DNA of 64,000 nucleotides, taken from assembly GCF_003217325.1 (NCBI RefSeq), contig NZ_QJTI01000023.1, positions 1 through 64,000 of the forward strand, given 5' to 3'. The notes under the pieces were generated by a model. That model worked only from the letters and a program-made list of their open reading frames with translations, was not told where the DNA came from and made no database searches. The translations under genes and the position numbers were made by a program. This document shows positions 28,123-36,909 of the stretch, piece after piece (position 1 is the stretch's first letter; the number at the start of each line of letters is the position of its first letter). The DNA is from Rhodopseudomonas faecalis (GTDB taxonomy: Bacteria; Pseudomonadota; Alphaproteobacteria; Rhizobiales; Xanthobacteraceae).

Positions 28123-28893
28123 ATGCGCGCGTACCTGTTGTCTCTGACCACGCTGCTGCTGGTGACCACCGCGACCATCGCGGATGCCAAGGTCGACATC
28201 ACGGTGGACAAGAACAACCAGCAGATGACCGTCGCGGTCGACGGCGTTGAGCGTTATCGCTGGCCGGTGTCGACCGGCATTCCGACCTATGAGACGCCCA
28301 ATGGCACCCATCGCGCATTCCGTATGGAGCAGGACCACTACTCCAAGGAATTCGACGAGGCGCCGATGCCGCATTCGATCTTCTTCACCAAAGCCGGCCA
28401 CGCGATTCACGGCACCGACTCGGTGAGCCGGCTCGGCACGCCGGCCTCGCATGGCTGCGTGCGGCTGTCGCGCGGCAATGCCGCGACGCTCTATTCGCTG
28501 GTGCAGAGCGAGGGTGTGCTCAACACCACCGTCACCCTGACCGGCTCCTCGCAAGTGGCGCTGGCGCGCAATCCAAAATCGAAATCGACGCTGGCCTCGC
28601 GCCGCGCCCCCACCGCCGGCGACGACGAGGTCGGCACCGGCCAGCCGGTTGAACTCGCGCCGCCGCAGCCGCGCCGGGTGGCGCCGCGGGTCGATACCGA
28701 CGGCTACATCTATCCGGCCGACGGCTCCTCAAGCGATCAGCGTTACCCGGCGCCGCGCGGCTATCGCCGCTATGACGATGCCAACGCGCAAGCGCCTTAT
28801 GTCTATGACGGCGGCTATGGCTATGCGCCGCGGGTATACGCGCCGCGCGGCTATTATTATCAGCAGCGCGGCTATTACGCCTATCCGGATTGA
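28123..28893 (+). CDS. L,D-transpeptidase (YkuD domain), exported
   Basis: Periplasmic cross-linker or lipoprotein anchorer of peptidoglycan. Signal peptide 1-22 (ends ATIADA). YkuD motif HGTDSVSRLGTPASHGCVRL with catalytic C112, H96 and R114. After residue ~150 the sequence becomes a low-complexity Pro/Arg/Tyr/Gly tail (GYRRYDDANAQAPYVYDGGYGY...) ending in RGYYAYPD. Length 256. The tail resembles the C terminus of the divergent neighbour. Confidence 0.93.
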   Translation: MRAYLLSLTTLLLVTTATIADAKVDITVDKNNQQMTVAVDGVERYRWPVSTGIPTYETPNGTHRAFRMEQDHYSKEFDEAPMPHSIFFTKAGHAIHGTDSVSRLGTPASHGCVRLSRGNAATLYSLVQSEGVLNTTVTLTGSSQVALARNPKSKSTLASRRAPTAGDDEVGTGQPVELAPPQPRRVAPRVDTDGYIYPADGSSSDQRYPAPRGYRRYDDANAQAPYVYDGGYGYAPRVYAPRGYYYQQRGYYAYPD

Positions 28894-28925
28894 GCGGCCG
28901 AGCGCCGCTCAATCATCGCCGCCGC

Positions 28926-31205
28926 TCAACCGTCGCTGTCGTGCAGCCGGCGCCACACTGCGCCAAGGATGTTGGAATAATCGTCGGTCCAGACCCGCTG
29001 CGCGCGATCGGCCTTGGTCAGCGTCCATATGTCGGAGCTGGCGATGCCGCCGACATCGGCGGCCTGCCGCGCCGAGATCACCACCGTGGTCGAGAAGATG
29101 TAATCGGCATCGCGGCCGCTATCCTCGCTGAACACCCAGCTGGTCAGGCCATTGGCGTCGGCAATGCCGACCACCACGCTGGTCAGTTCGAGATGGCGGT
29201 TGGAGACATGCATCAGCACCGCGCCCTGCGGCGCGAGCTTGGCCTTGTAGATCGCCATCGCCTCCTGCGTCGCGAGGTGGATCGGGATCGCGTCCGATGA
29301 ATAGGCATCGACGATCACGAGGTCATAGACCCCGTCCGGCTCCTTGGCGAAGGTCAGGCGGGCATCGCCGATCACCGGGCGCAGCTTGGGCATGCACTGC
29401 TGCACATAGCTGAAATATTTCGGGTCGCGCGCGGTATCGACCATACTCTGGTCGATCTCGAAAAAGGTCCAGTCCTCGCCGGGCGCGGCGGCGCAGGTCA
29501 GTGAGCCCGAGCCGAGCCCGATCACCGCCACTTTCAGCGGCCCGTTCTTGCGGGCGCGCAGCGCGGCGATGCCGCGGCCCATGCCGCCATCGGCGTGATA
29601 ATAGGTGATCGGCTCTGGCCGCCCGGTCACCGGGCTACCGTCGCTGTTCAGGATTTTCTGGGCACCGTGGATGGTCGTGCCGTGCATCAGCACGCGGAAC
29701 TGGCCGTCGGCGGTGGTCAGGATCTTGTGCACGCCAAAGAAGCTGCGAACCGTCTCGAGCCGGCCCTGCTCGGCCGGATAGGCGCGCACCAACACAAGCG
29801 CCAGCGCCATCGTCGCCGCCAGCTTCCAGCGGCTGGCGCGTAGCAGTACCGCGACGATCACGCCGAGCAGCGCCACGTCGGCGACGATCAGCACCCGATT
29901 GCTGTCGATCACCTGGAACGGCCGGCCGCCGACAAATAGCGGCACGATCAGCGCGGCGGCGAGCGCCGCCAGCATCAGCCAGTACCAGCGGGCCAGCGCC
30001 GGATAGGCTTCCGTGGTCGCCGGCCGGCACAGCGCCGCCAGCGCCAGCAGGATCGGATATTCGGCGATCCAGGAGAAACTGTAAGGCGCGATCAGGCCGG
30101 CAAACAGCCCGCCGACCATGCCGCCGAACGACAGCGCCACATAGAAGCTGGTGAGATGGACGGCGGCCGGCCGGGTGCGCGCCAACTCGCCGTGGCAGGC
30201 CATCGCGATGATGAAGAAGCACAGCTGATGGCCGCCGAGCGTCAGCAGCAGATTCTGTTCGCCGCCATAGGCGAGCAGCACGATCACCCCGGCGATCGCG
30301 AGCGGCTGCAGCGCCAGCATCCATTTGTGCGGCAGCAGCGGCCGCGACTGAAACACCAGCACCCAGGTCAAGAGATACAGCGACAGCGGCAGCACCCACA
30401 GCAAGGGCGCGGCGGCAACGTCGGTGGAAATATGCGCGGTCACCGAGATCAACAGTCCCGACGGCACCGCGGCCAGAAACACCCAGCGCGCCCAGATCGC
30501 CCAGCTCGGCGACGGGCTGCGCTCATCGGCCGCGTCTTGCGCGGCCGCACTCGCCGGTGCGCTCAGCATCAATCGGCCGCAGCCGATGATCAGCACGATC
30601 AGCAGCGCATAGCCACCGCACCACACCAGATTCTGCAGCCGCAGCGTCAACGTCGGCTCAAGCAGCACCGGATAGGACAGCAGCGCCAGAAAGCTGCCGA
30701 TATTGGAAGCGGCATAGAGGAAGTACGGATCGCGGCCATCGGGATGGCCGGTGCGCACGAACCAAGCCTGCAACAGCGGGTTGTTGGCGGCGAGCGCAAA
30801 GAACGGCAGCCCGATCGACGTCGCAAACAGCCCGAGCAGCCAGAATTCGTAGCCGCGCTCCGGCGGCGTTCCGAAGCCCGCGGCAATCGATAGCGGCAGC
30901 GTCAGAAACGCCAGCAATAGCAGCAGCAGATGCACCACCACCGGAATGGTGCGGCTGCGCAGCCGCATCAAAACATGCGCATAGGCGTAGCCGCCAAGCA
31001 GCAGCGACTGGAAGAACACCATCGCCACCGACCACACCGCCGGCGAGCCGCCAAGCCGCGGCAGCACCATTTTGGTGAATAGGGGCTGCACCGAAAACAG
31101 CAGCAGCGCGCTGGTGAAGATCGCGGCGACATAGACCATCAAAGTCAGCCGGTGGCGCGGCAGCGAGGCCGTGCTGAGATCGGCGTGCGACGTCGGTGAG
31201 GACAT
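28926..31205 (-). CDS. Membrane protein with spermidine synthase-like domain
   Basis: 759 residues. The N-terminal two-thirds is polytopic membrane sequence (TLMVYVAAIFTSALLLFSVQP, then about twelve further hydrophobic segments). The C-terminal ~230 residues are a SAM/aminopropyl-transferase-type Rossmann domain (VAVIGLGSGSLTCAA; WTFFEIDQSMVDTA; YDLVIVDAYSSDAIP). This architecture is the fused spermidine synthase-like family; true polyamine activity is doubtful because these fusions often lack it. I start at ATG 31205, which has CTGGAG upstream, giving up the unsupported 73-codon extension. Confidence 0.9.
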   Translation of the reverse strand: MSSPTSHADLSTASLPRHRLTLMVYVAAIFTSALLLFSVQPLFTKMVLPRLGGSPAVWSVAMVFFQSLLLGGYAYAHVLMRLRSRTIPVVVHLLLLLLAFLTLPLSIAAGFGTPPERGYEFWLLGLFATSIGLPFFALAANNPLLQAWFVRTGHPDGRDPYFLYAASNIGSFLALLSYPVLLEPTLTLRLQNLVWCGGYALLIVLIIGCGRLMLSAPASAAAQDAADERSPSPSWAIWARWVFLAAVPSGLLISVTAHISTDVAAAPLLWVLPLSLYLLTWVLVFQSRPLLPHKWMLALQPLAIAGVIVLLAYGGEQNLLLTLGGHQLCFFIIAMACHGELARTRPAAVHLTSFYVALSFGGMVGGLFAGLIAPYSFSWIAEYPILLALAALCRPATTEAYPALARWYWLMLAALAAALIVPLFVGGRPFQVIDSNRVLIVADVALLGVIVAVLLRASRWKLAATMALALVLVRAYPAEQGRLETVRSFFGVHKILTTADGQFRVLMHGTTIHGAQKILNSDGSPVTGRPEPITYYHADGGMGRGIAALRARKNGPLKVAVIGLGSGSLTCAAAPGEDWTFFEIDQSMVDTARDPKYFSYVQQCMPKLRPVIGDARLTFAKEPDGVYDLVIVDAYSSDAIPIHLATQEAMAIYKAKLAPQGAVLMHVSNRHLELTSVVVGIADANGLTSWVFSEDSGRDADYIFSTTVVISARQAADVGGIASSDIWTLTKADRAQRVWTDDYSNILGAVWRRLHDSDG

Positions 31206-31376
31206 GAAAACTCCAGCAGGGCGGCGCGCGCCGGGGATGCGCGGGCGTGTGCGGGGATCTCCGCATGTGACAAAGCAGCGGGCGTAATCTATCACAGCTA
31301 TGCAAAGCCGGTCACCCAACTCAGCCCGCGCCCCAGGCGCCGCAACGCGCCGGGACCGCGCGGTCCATCCTTGCGA

Positions 31377-32984
31377 ATGACTGCGATGTCCGATCCTGAG
31401 GTTCTGATCATCGGCGCCGGCCATAATGGCCTGACCTGCGCGGCTTATCTCGCGATGGCCGGATTGCGCGTCAAAGTGCTGGAACGCCGCAACGTGGTCG
31501 GCGGTGCCGCGGTCACCGAGGAGTTTTGCCCAGGCTTCCGCAATTCGGTGGCGGCCTACACCGTCAGCCTGCTCAACCCAAAAATCATCGCCGATCTACA
31601 GCTTCATGCGCATGGGCTGAAAATCGTCGAGCGACGCGCGCAGAACTTTTTGCCAGATGAGCGCGGCCGCTATCTGCTGACCGGCGAAGGCCGCACGCTC
31701 GACGCGGTGCGCCAGCTCAATGCCCGCGATGGCGATCAGGTCGGCCCGTTCATGCAGGAGCTGGAACGGATCGCCGACGTGCTGCGGCAATTCGTGCTGC
31801 GCGCGCCGCCCAATCTGGTCGAGGGCTTTGGCCTGCCCGCGCTACGCGAGACCATCAACGCGCTCGGCACCGCCAATATCCTGCGGCAATTGACGCTGCC
31901 CGAGCAGCGGCTGCTGTTTGATCTGTTCACCTGCTCGGCCGGCGATCTGCTCGACCAGCGTTTTGAGGATGATCTGGTCAAGGCGCTGTTCGGCTTCGAT
32001 GCCATTGTCGGCAACTACGCCAGCCCCTACGCCGCAGGTTCCGCCTATGTGATGCTGCATCACGCCTTTGGCGAAGTGAACGGCAAGAAGGGCCTGTGGG
32101 GCCACGCGATCGGCGGCATGGGCGCGATCACCCAGGCGATGGCGGCGGCGGCGCGCAGCCATGGCGCCGAGATCGAAACCGGCGCCGCGGTGCGCGAAGT
32201 ACTGGTCGAGCGCGGCCGCGCGATCGGTGTCTCGCTCGAGGACGGCCGCAGCCTGCGCGCCGGCGTCGTGATCTCCAACCTCAATCCCAAACTGCTGTAC
32301 ACCGGCCTGATCCCGGCCGCCGCGCTGCCAAGCGAGTTCCGGCAGCGCATGCAGAACTGGCGCTGCGGCTCCGGCACGTTTCGCATCAATGTCGCGTTGA
32401 GTGCGCTGCCGTCATTCAGCGTGCTGCCCGGCGACGGCGATCATCTCAGTTCCGGCATCATCATCGCACCGAGCCTCGATTATATGGATCGCGCCTGGCT
32501 CGACGCGCGCGCCGATGGCTGGAGCCGCGCGCCGGTGGTCGAGATGCTGATCCCCTCGACGCTCGACGACACGCTGGCTCCGCCCGGCCAGCACGTCGCC
32601 AGCCTGTTCTGCCAGCACGTCGCGCCGCAATTGCCGGACGGCCGCTCGTGGGACCAGCACCGCGACGAGGTCGCCGACCTGATGATCGCCACCGTGGACC
32701 GCCACGCGCCGGGCTTTGCCGCCAGCGTGGTCGGCCGCAAAGTGCTGTCACCGCTCGATCTCGAGCGCGATTTCGGGCTCTTGGGCGGCGACATCTTTCA
32801 CGGCGCGCTGTCGCTGAACCAGCTGTTCTCGGCGCGGCCGATGCTCGGCTATGCCGATTATCGCGGGCCGCTCAAGGGGCTGTATCACTGCGGCTCCGGC
32901 GCCCATCCCGGCGGCGGCGTCACCGGCGCCCCAGGCCACAACGCCGCGCAGGCCGTGCTCGCCGACCACCGCCGCAAGCGGTGA
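31377..32984 (+). CDS. FAD-dependent oxidoreductase, phytoene desaturase/PYROXD2-like
   Basis: About 535 residues. The N-terminal dinucleotide motif GAGHNGLTCAAYLA (13-26) and the C-terminal FAD segment YHCGSGAHPGGGVTGAPGHNAA define the amine oxidase/phytoene desaturase-like superfamily. Without a carotenoid gene next to it, a PYROXD2-like protein is likelier than a carotenoid desaturase. Candidate starts are ATG 31377 and 31386; neither has a good ribosome site. It diverges from the membrane protein gene to its left. Confidence 0.9.
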   Translation: MTAMSDPEVLIIGAGHNGLTCAAYLAMAGLRVKVLERRNVVGGAAVTEEFCPGFRNSVAAYTVSLLNPKIIADLQLHAHGLKIVERRAQNFLPDERGRYLLTGEGRTLDAVRQLNARDGDQVGPFMQELERIADVLRQFVLRAPPNLVEGFGLPALRETINALGTANILRQLTLPEQRLLFDLFTCSAGDLLDQRFEDDLVKALFGFDAIVGNYASPYAAGSAYVMLHHAFGEVNGKKGLWGHAIGGMGAITQAMAAAARSHGAEIETGAAVREVLVERGRAIGVSLEDGRSLRAGVVISNLNPKLLYTGLIPAAALPSEFRQRMQNWRCGSGTFRINVALSALPSFSVLPGDGDHLSSGIIIAPSLDYMDRAWLDARADGWSRAPVVEMLIPSTLDDTLAPPGQHVASLFCQHVAPQLPDGRSWDQHRDEVADLMIATVDRHAPGFAASVVGRKVLSPLDLERDFGLLGGDIFHGALSLNQLFSARPMLGYADYRGPLKGLYHCGSGAHPGGGVTGAPGHNAAQAVLADHRRKR

Positions 32985-33012
32985 ACAAATCCGCCAAAAC
33001 CCTGTGCACGGC

Positions 33013-33080
33013 TTGTGGATCAGCCTGTGGTTTTGGCCTGGATAAGCCTGTGGATAAGCTGTGGACGGGATGTGGAGAGG
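33013..33080. promoter_or_regulatory. DnaA-box-like motif cluster
   Basis: Within 70 bases: TGTGGATCA (33014-33022), CCTGGATAA (33037-33045), a perfect TGTGGATAA (33049-33057), TGTGGACGG (33060-33068) and TGTGGAGAG (33071-33079), plus CTGTGGTTT (33025-33033). All point the same way. The perfect copy equals the DnaA box consensus. No dnaA or origin-linked gene is present, so a DnaA-titrating or regulatory cluster is as likely as an origin. Confidence 0.4.
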
Positions 33081-33140
33081 CTTGGGATGGCAGCTGATCG
33101 GCTCGACCCGAGCCCCGAAAAGAGAGCCGTAGGAGAGAGA

Positions 33141-33349
33141 ATGCGAAGTACAGAGAGGTCGCCGACTGGGTCAAAGAGAACTATCGGTTCACGCCAAAGA
33201 CCTGCTGGATTGCTCACATGAAATCGGAATGCGGGTTGCCAGTCAGGACGGCGCCTAACCGAGCCGATCCCAACGCCCGACAACATCCGTGCCCAGAACA
33301 CCGTCGAGATGCCATTGTCGACGCACTCAAACACTACAAGATGATCTAG
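33141..33349 (+). pseudogene. Small conserved-looking ORF with disrupted start
   Basis: A frame from 33143 to the TAG at 33347-33349 reads AKYREVADWVKENYRFTPK, then TCWIAHMKSEC, and ends VDALKHYKMI. It looks like real protein: balanced composition, no low-complexity, plausible helices. An ATG at 33141 with the site TAGGAGAGAG is one base out of frame (ATGCGAAG where ATGGCGAAG would be needed), so a single-base deletion at the start codon would explain it. No in-frame start is available downstream before MKSE. Family not recognised. Confidence 0.5.
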
Positions 33350-33530
33350 GGATTCCAGCTGAAATGCTGCGACAGTAGATAACCGCCGCCCAAGCCTCCC
33401 GGTGCACCACACTCTGGAAAAACCCGGGATGAAGCGGTGCGTAAATCCTGTATAAGCCGGTGCACAACGCGGAGCGTTCCGCGCCCGCTGTGAGCCCGCC
33501 CTGCCCCTCCTTCAGTCCCGAGCCGTTCCG

Positions 33531-34418
33531 ATGACCGACACCCCGACCACGCACCGCGCCAGTTTTGCGATCGGCGCCGAAGCCGCCGCACGCCAGGCGG
33601 TGGACCGGCTCGCCGAATGCCTTGATGAGAGCGAGGTCGCGGTCACCGCCTATGAGCGCGGCGAAAACGCCTGGGACATCGCGCTGAATTTCGCCGAAGC
33701 CCCCGACCAGGCCGCGATCCGTTCGCTGGTGGCGCTGGTGGCCGGCGAGGCCGCCGCCGCGACCATCGCGTTCGAGACCGTCGCCGCCAAGGATTGGGTC
33801 AAGGCCAGCCTGGAAGGGCTGGTGCCGGTGCCGGCCGGGCGGTTCGTGGTCCACGGCGCCCATGACCGCAACAAGGTGCCGGCCAACAAGATCGCCATCG
33901 AGATCGAGGCGGCGCTGGCGTTCGGCACCGGCCATCACGGCACCACCCGCGGCTGCCTGCTGCTGCTCGATGAGGTGCTCAAGCGCCGCGAGCTGCGCTG
34001 CGTGCTCGATCTCGGCACCGGCACCGGCGTGCTCGGCATCGCCGCCGCCAAGGCGACGCAGCGCCGGGTGCTGGCCAGCGACATCGACCCGGTATCGACC
34101 GCGGTGGCGCGCGACAATGCCCGCCTCAACGGCGTCGGCCCGCTGTTCGAGTCGATCTGCGCGCCGGGCTTTGAACACGATCGGTTCCGCGCCGCCGGGC
34201 CGTTCGATCTGGTGCTGGCCAACATTCTGGCCAATCCGCTGCGCGCGCTGGCGACGCCGCTGTCGCGCCATCTCGCCCCGGGCGCCGAGGTGATCTTGTC
34301 CGGGCTGCTGCCCTCGCAGGCGCGCGCCGTGATCGCCGCCTATCGCGCCCGCGACCTGCTGCTGCAAAAGGCCATCATCGTCGGTGGCTGGAGCAGCCTG
34401 CTGCTGCGCCAGACCTAA
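33531..34418 (+). CDS. prmA: Ribosomal protein L11 methyltransferase
   Basis: SAM-dependent trimethylation of L11. The C-terminal Rossmann domain starts VLDLGTGTGVLGIAAAKA (about 160-177) and includes FDLVLANILANPLRALA, the NxxxPL catalytic-type motif. The N-terminal substrate-binding domain contains AFGTGHHGTTRGCL. Length 295 is typical. ATG at 33531. Confidence 0.96.
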   Translation: MTDTPTTHRASFAIGAEAAARQAVDRLAECLDESEVAVTAYERGENAWDIALNFAEAPDQAAIRSLVALVAGEAAAATIAFETVAAKDWVKASLEGLVPVPAGRFVVHGAHDRNKVPANKIAIEIEAALAFGTGHHGTTRGCLLLLDEVLKRRELRCVLDLGTGTGVLGIAAAKATQRRVLASDIDPVSTAVARDNARLNGVGPLFESICAPGFEHDRFRAAGPFDLVLANILANPLRALATPLSRHLAPGAEVILSGLLPSQARAVIAAYRARDLLLQKAIIVGGWSSLLLRQT

Positions 34419-34442
34419 CGCGGCCGGCGAGTGGCGGCGTCG

Positions 34443-34637
34443 TCAATCGCGCCGTACATCCTCCGTGCGCGTCACCACCGCCGGCGGCACCAGGCCTCTC
34501 ATCCTGGTCTCGACAAAGCGATCGAGCACGCGGTTCAGCATCCCCATACGCCGCGTGTCATCCTTCGGCGCCTCCCCACTTGGTTCGGCGCCGAGCGGAG
34601 GCGGCGGCGCGATCTTCTCAAAGCTAAATGCAGGCAT
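34443..34637 (-). CDS. Small hypothetical protein
   Basis: 64 residues: MPAFSFEKIAPPPPLGAEP then a basic helix (MGMLNRVLDRFVETRMRG) and TRTEDVRRD. The ATG at 34637 has GAGGGGA six bases upstream, so the longer frame to 34769 is not needed. It lies between prmA (convergent) and the aminopeptidase gene (divergent). The proline-rich start followed by an amphipathic helix resembles small conserved proteins of this group; no function known. Confidence 0.65.
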   Translation of the reverse strand: MPAFSFEKIAPPPPLGAEPSGEAPKDDTRRMGMLNRVLDRFVETRMRGLVPPAVVTRTEDVRRD

Positions 34638-34825
34638 GTGTTTCCCCTCAGCATCTTGAGTTGAGACACCCCGGGTGATCCTCTCCCGGACACGCGAACG
34701 CTCCGCCGCGGAAAGCCCGTCCTTGCCTCTTGCGACGAGGCAAAATATTTCAAGCATGCAGCGTGCCAATTCGGAATGATTGGCTGGTGGCGCTGCATTC
34801 AGTCGCAGCGGCAGGGATGGCCCGG

Positions 34826-36655
34826 ATGTTTGAAGCGCAGTTCCAATCGTTCGAGGACCCGGAAAGCGGCGGGGCGCTGTCGGGGCGGCTCCTCGCCTGC
34901 CGTGCCGAGCTGAGCCGGCGCGGGCTCACCGGCTTTGTGGTGCCGCGCGCTGATCAGCAGCAAAACGAGTATGTTGCGCCCTCCGAGGAGCGCTTGGCGT
35001 GGCTGACCGGTTTTACCGGATCGGCCGGGCTCGCGGTGGTGCTCACCGAGATCGCGGCGTTGTTTGTCGATGGCCGCTACACGCTGCAGGCCGGCCAGCA
35101 GGTCGATCAGCAGGCCTGGCAGATCGCGCCGCTGATCGAGCCGCCGCCGGAAAGCTGGTTGGCACAGCATCTGAAACCGGGTGACCGCCTCGGATTTGAT
35201 CCCTGGTTGCACACGTCTGCGGCAGCCGATCGGCTCGCTGCCGCCTGCACCAAGGCCGGTGCCGAACTGGTCCCGGTCGATAGCAACCCGATCGACGCGA
35301 TCTGGCCGGAGCGGCCGCAGCCGCCGCTCGGCCCGGTCGCGGTCCATGACCTCTGCTTTGCCGGCGAAGCCGAGCAGGACAAGCTCGCGCGGATTCGCGC
35401 CGAGCTGGTCAAGCTCAAGGCCGACGCGCTGGTGCTGTCCGACTCCCATGCGGTGGCCTGGACCTTCAACATCCGCGGCGCCGATGTGCCCCATACGCCG
35501 CTGCCGCTGTCTTACGCGCTGGTGCCGCAGCACGGCCGGCCGACCGTGTTCATCGACGATCGCAAGCTGTCGAACAGCGCGCGCGATCATCTGGAGCGCA
35601 GCGCCGCCGTGGCCGCGCCCGAGACGCTGGCCGAGGCGCTGCGCGCGCTGGCGCAAAGCGGCGCCGCGGTCGCACTCGATGCCGCCACCGCCGCCGATGC
35701 CCTGACCCGGCTGATCGCCGCGGCTGGCGGCCGGCCGCTGCGCGGCGCTGATCCGACCACGCTGCTGAAAGCGATCAAGAACAACACCGAGATCGCCGGC
35801 AGCCGCGCCGCCCATCGCCGCGACGCGGTGGCGCTGGCGCGCTTCCTGGCATTCATCGACCGCGAAGCGGCAAGCGGCCAGCTGACCGAGATCGACGCGG
35901 TCGAGGCGCTGGAGAGTTTTCGCCGCGACACCGGCGCGCTGAAAGACATCTCGTTTCCGACGATCTCCGGCACCGGACCGAATGGCGCGATCGTGCATTA
36001 TCGCGTCACTCGCAAGAGCAACCGCCGCATCGCCCGCGGCGACCTCTTGCTGATCGATTCCGGCGCGCAGTATCAGGACGGCACCACCGACGTCACCCGC
36101 ACGATCGCGATCGGCGAGCCGACCGAGGAGATGCGCGATCGTTTCACCCGGGTGCTGCGCGGCCACATCGCGATCGCGCGCGCGGTGTTTCCCGACGGCG
36201 CCACCGGCGCGCAGCTCGATCCGCTGGCGCGGCAATTTCTGTGGCAGGCCGGGCTCGATTTCGACCACGGCACCGGCCATGGCGTCGGCAGCTATCTGTC
36301 GGTGCATGAAGGGCCGGCGCGGATCTCCAAGCTCGGCACCACGCCGCTGCAACGCGGCATGATCCTGTCCAACGAGCCCGGCTACTACAAGACCGGCGCT
36401 TACGGCATCCGCATCGAGAATCTCGAACTGGTGGTGGCGGCGAAGGTCGACGGCGCCGAAAAGCCGATGAACGGTTTTGAGACGCTGACGCTGGCGCCGA
36501 TCGATCGGCGGCTGATTGATGTGAGTGCGCTCAGCGAACCGGAACTGAACTGGCTCAACGATTATCACGCCACTGTGTGCGCTGAAGTGCGCCCGCATCT
36601 CGACGCGGCGACCCAGGCTTGGCTCGATGCGGCGACCGCACCGCTGGAACACTGA
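34826..36655 (+). CDS. pepP: Xaa-Pro aminopeptidase (M24B, aminopeptidase P)
   Basis: Removes N-terminal residues before proline. Three-domain type, 609 residues from ATG 34826 (MFEAQFQSFEDP). Pita-bread metal ligands are intact in the last 200 residues: D/D in DSGAQYQDGTTDVTRT, H in DHGTGHGVGSYLSVHE, E in SNEPGYYKTGAYGIRIEN, and E in NGFETLTLAPID. Start uncertain: an ATG at 34817 also exists. Confidence 0.95.
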   Translation: MFEAQFQSFEDPESGGALSGRLLACRAELSRRGLTGFVVPRADQQQNEYVAPSEERLAWLTGFTGSAGLAVVLTEIAALFVDGRYTLQAGQQVDQQAWQIAPLIEPPPESWLAQHLKPGDRLGFDPWLHTSAAADRLAAACTKAGAELVPVDSNPIDAIWPERPQPPLGPVAVHDLCFAGEAEQDKLARIRAELVKLKADALVLSDSHAVAWTFNIRGADVPHTPLPLSYALVPQHGRPTVFIDDRKLSNSARDHLERSAAVAAPETLAEALRALAQSGAAVALDAATAADALTRLIAAAGGRPLRGADPTTLLKAIKNNTEIAGSRAAHRRDAVALARFLAFIDREAASGQLTEIDAVEALESFRRDTGALKDISFPTISGTGPNGAIVHYRVTRKSNRRIARGDLLLIDSGAQYQDGTTDVTRTIAIGEPTEEMRDRFTRVLRGHIAIARAVFPDGATGAQLDPLARQFLWQAGLDFDHGTGHGVGSYLSVHEGPARISKLGTTPLQRGMILSNEPGYYKTGAYGIRIENLELVVAAKVDGAEKPMNGFETLTLAPIDRRLIDVSALSEPELNWLNDYHATVCAEVRPHLDAATQAWLDAATAPLEH

Positions 36656-36909
36656 ATCACCAGCCCATCATTCCGCGGCGTGAGTGCGAGCGCGCCGATT
36701 ATTCCGCCACGCGAGTATTAGTTCGCGCTCGCGCATCAAGCTTGCGGTTGCGGATCGTTCATTTGCTAGAGTGTCCCGGACTGCAGGATCGAGGCAGTGT
36801 CCGGCGCATAGCCTCATGCTGAAAAACCGTCTGTTAGCATTGCTGCGGCACGCTACAGTCGACGTATAGCTCACACCGTTCAGGAAACGCCGTCAGGAAA
36901 CGCCCCCGC

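Larger units (their letters stand above)
32985..33530. other. Gap with DnaA-box-like cluster and a broken small ORF
   Basis: 546 bases between the FAD oxidoreductase and prmA. The left part (33010-33080) has repeated TGTGGA-type motifs, listed separately. The middle encodes a short broken ORF (33141-33349). 33350-33530 shows no gene, no tRNA and no clear promoter; prmA's start lies at its right edge. Confidence 0.6.

Noticed and set aside
33013-33080. Calling the DnaA-box cluster an origin of replication
   Set aside because: No AT-rich unwinding region or replication gene beside it, and no skew data; kept only as a motif cluster.
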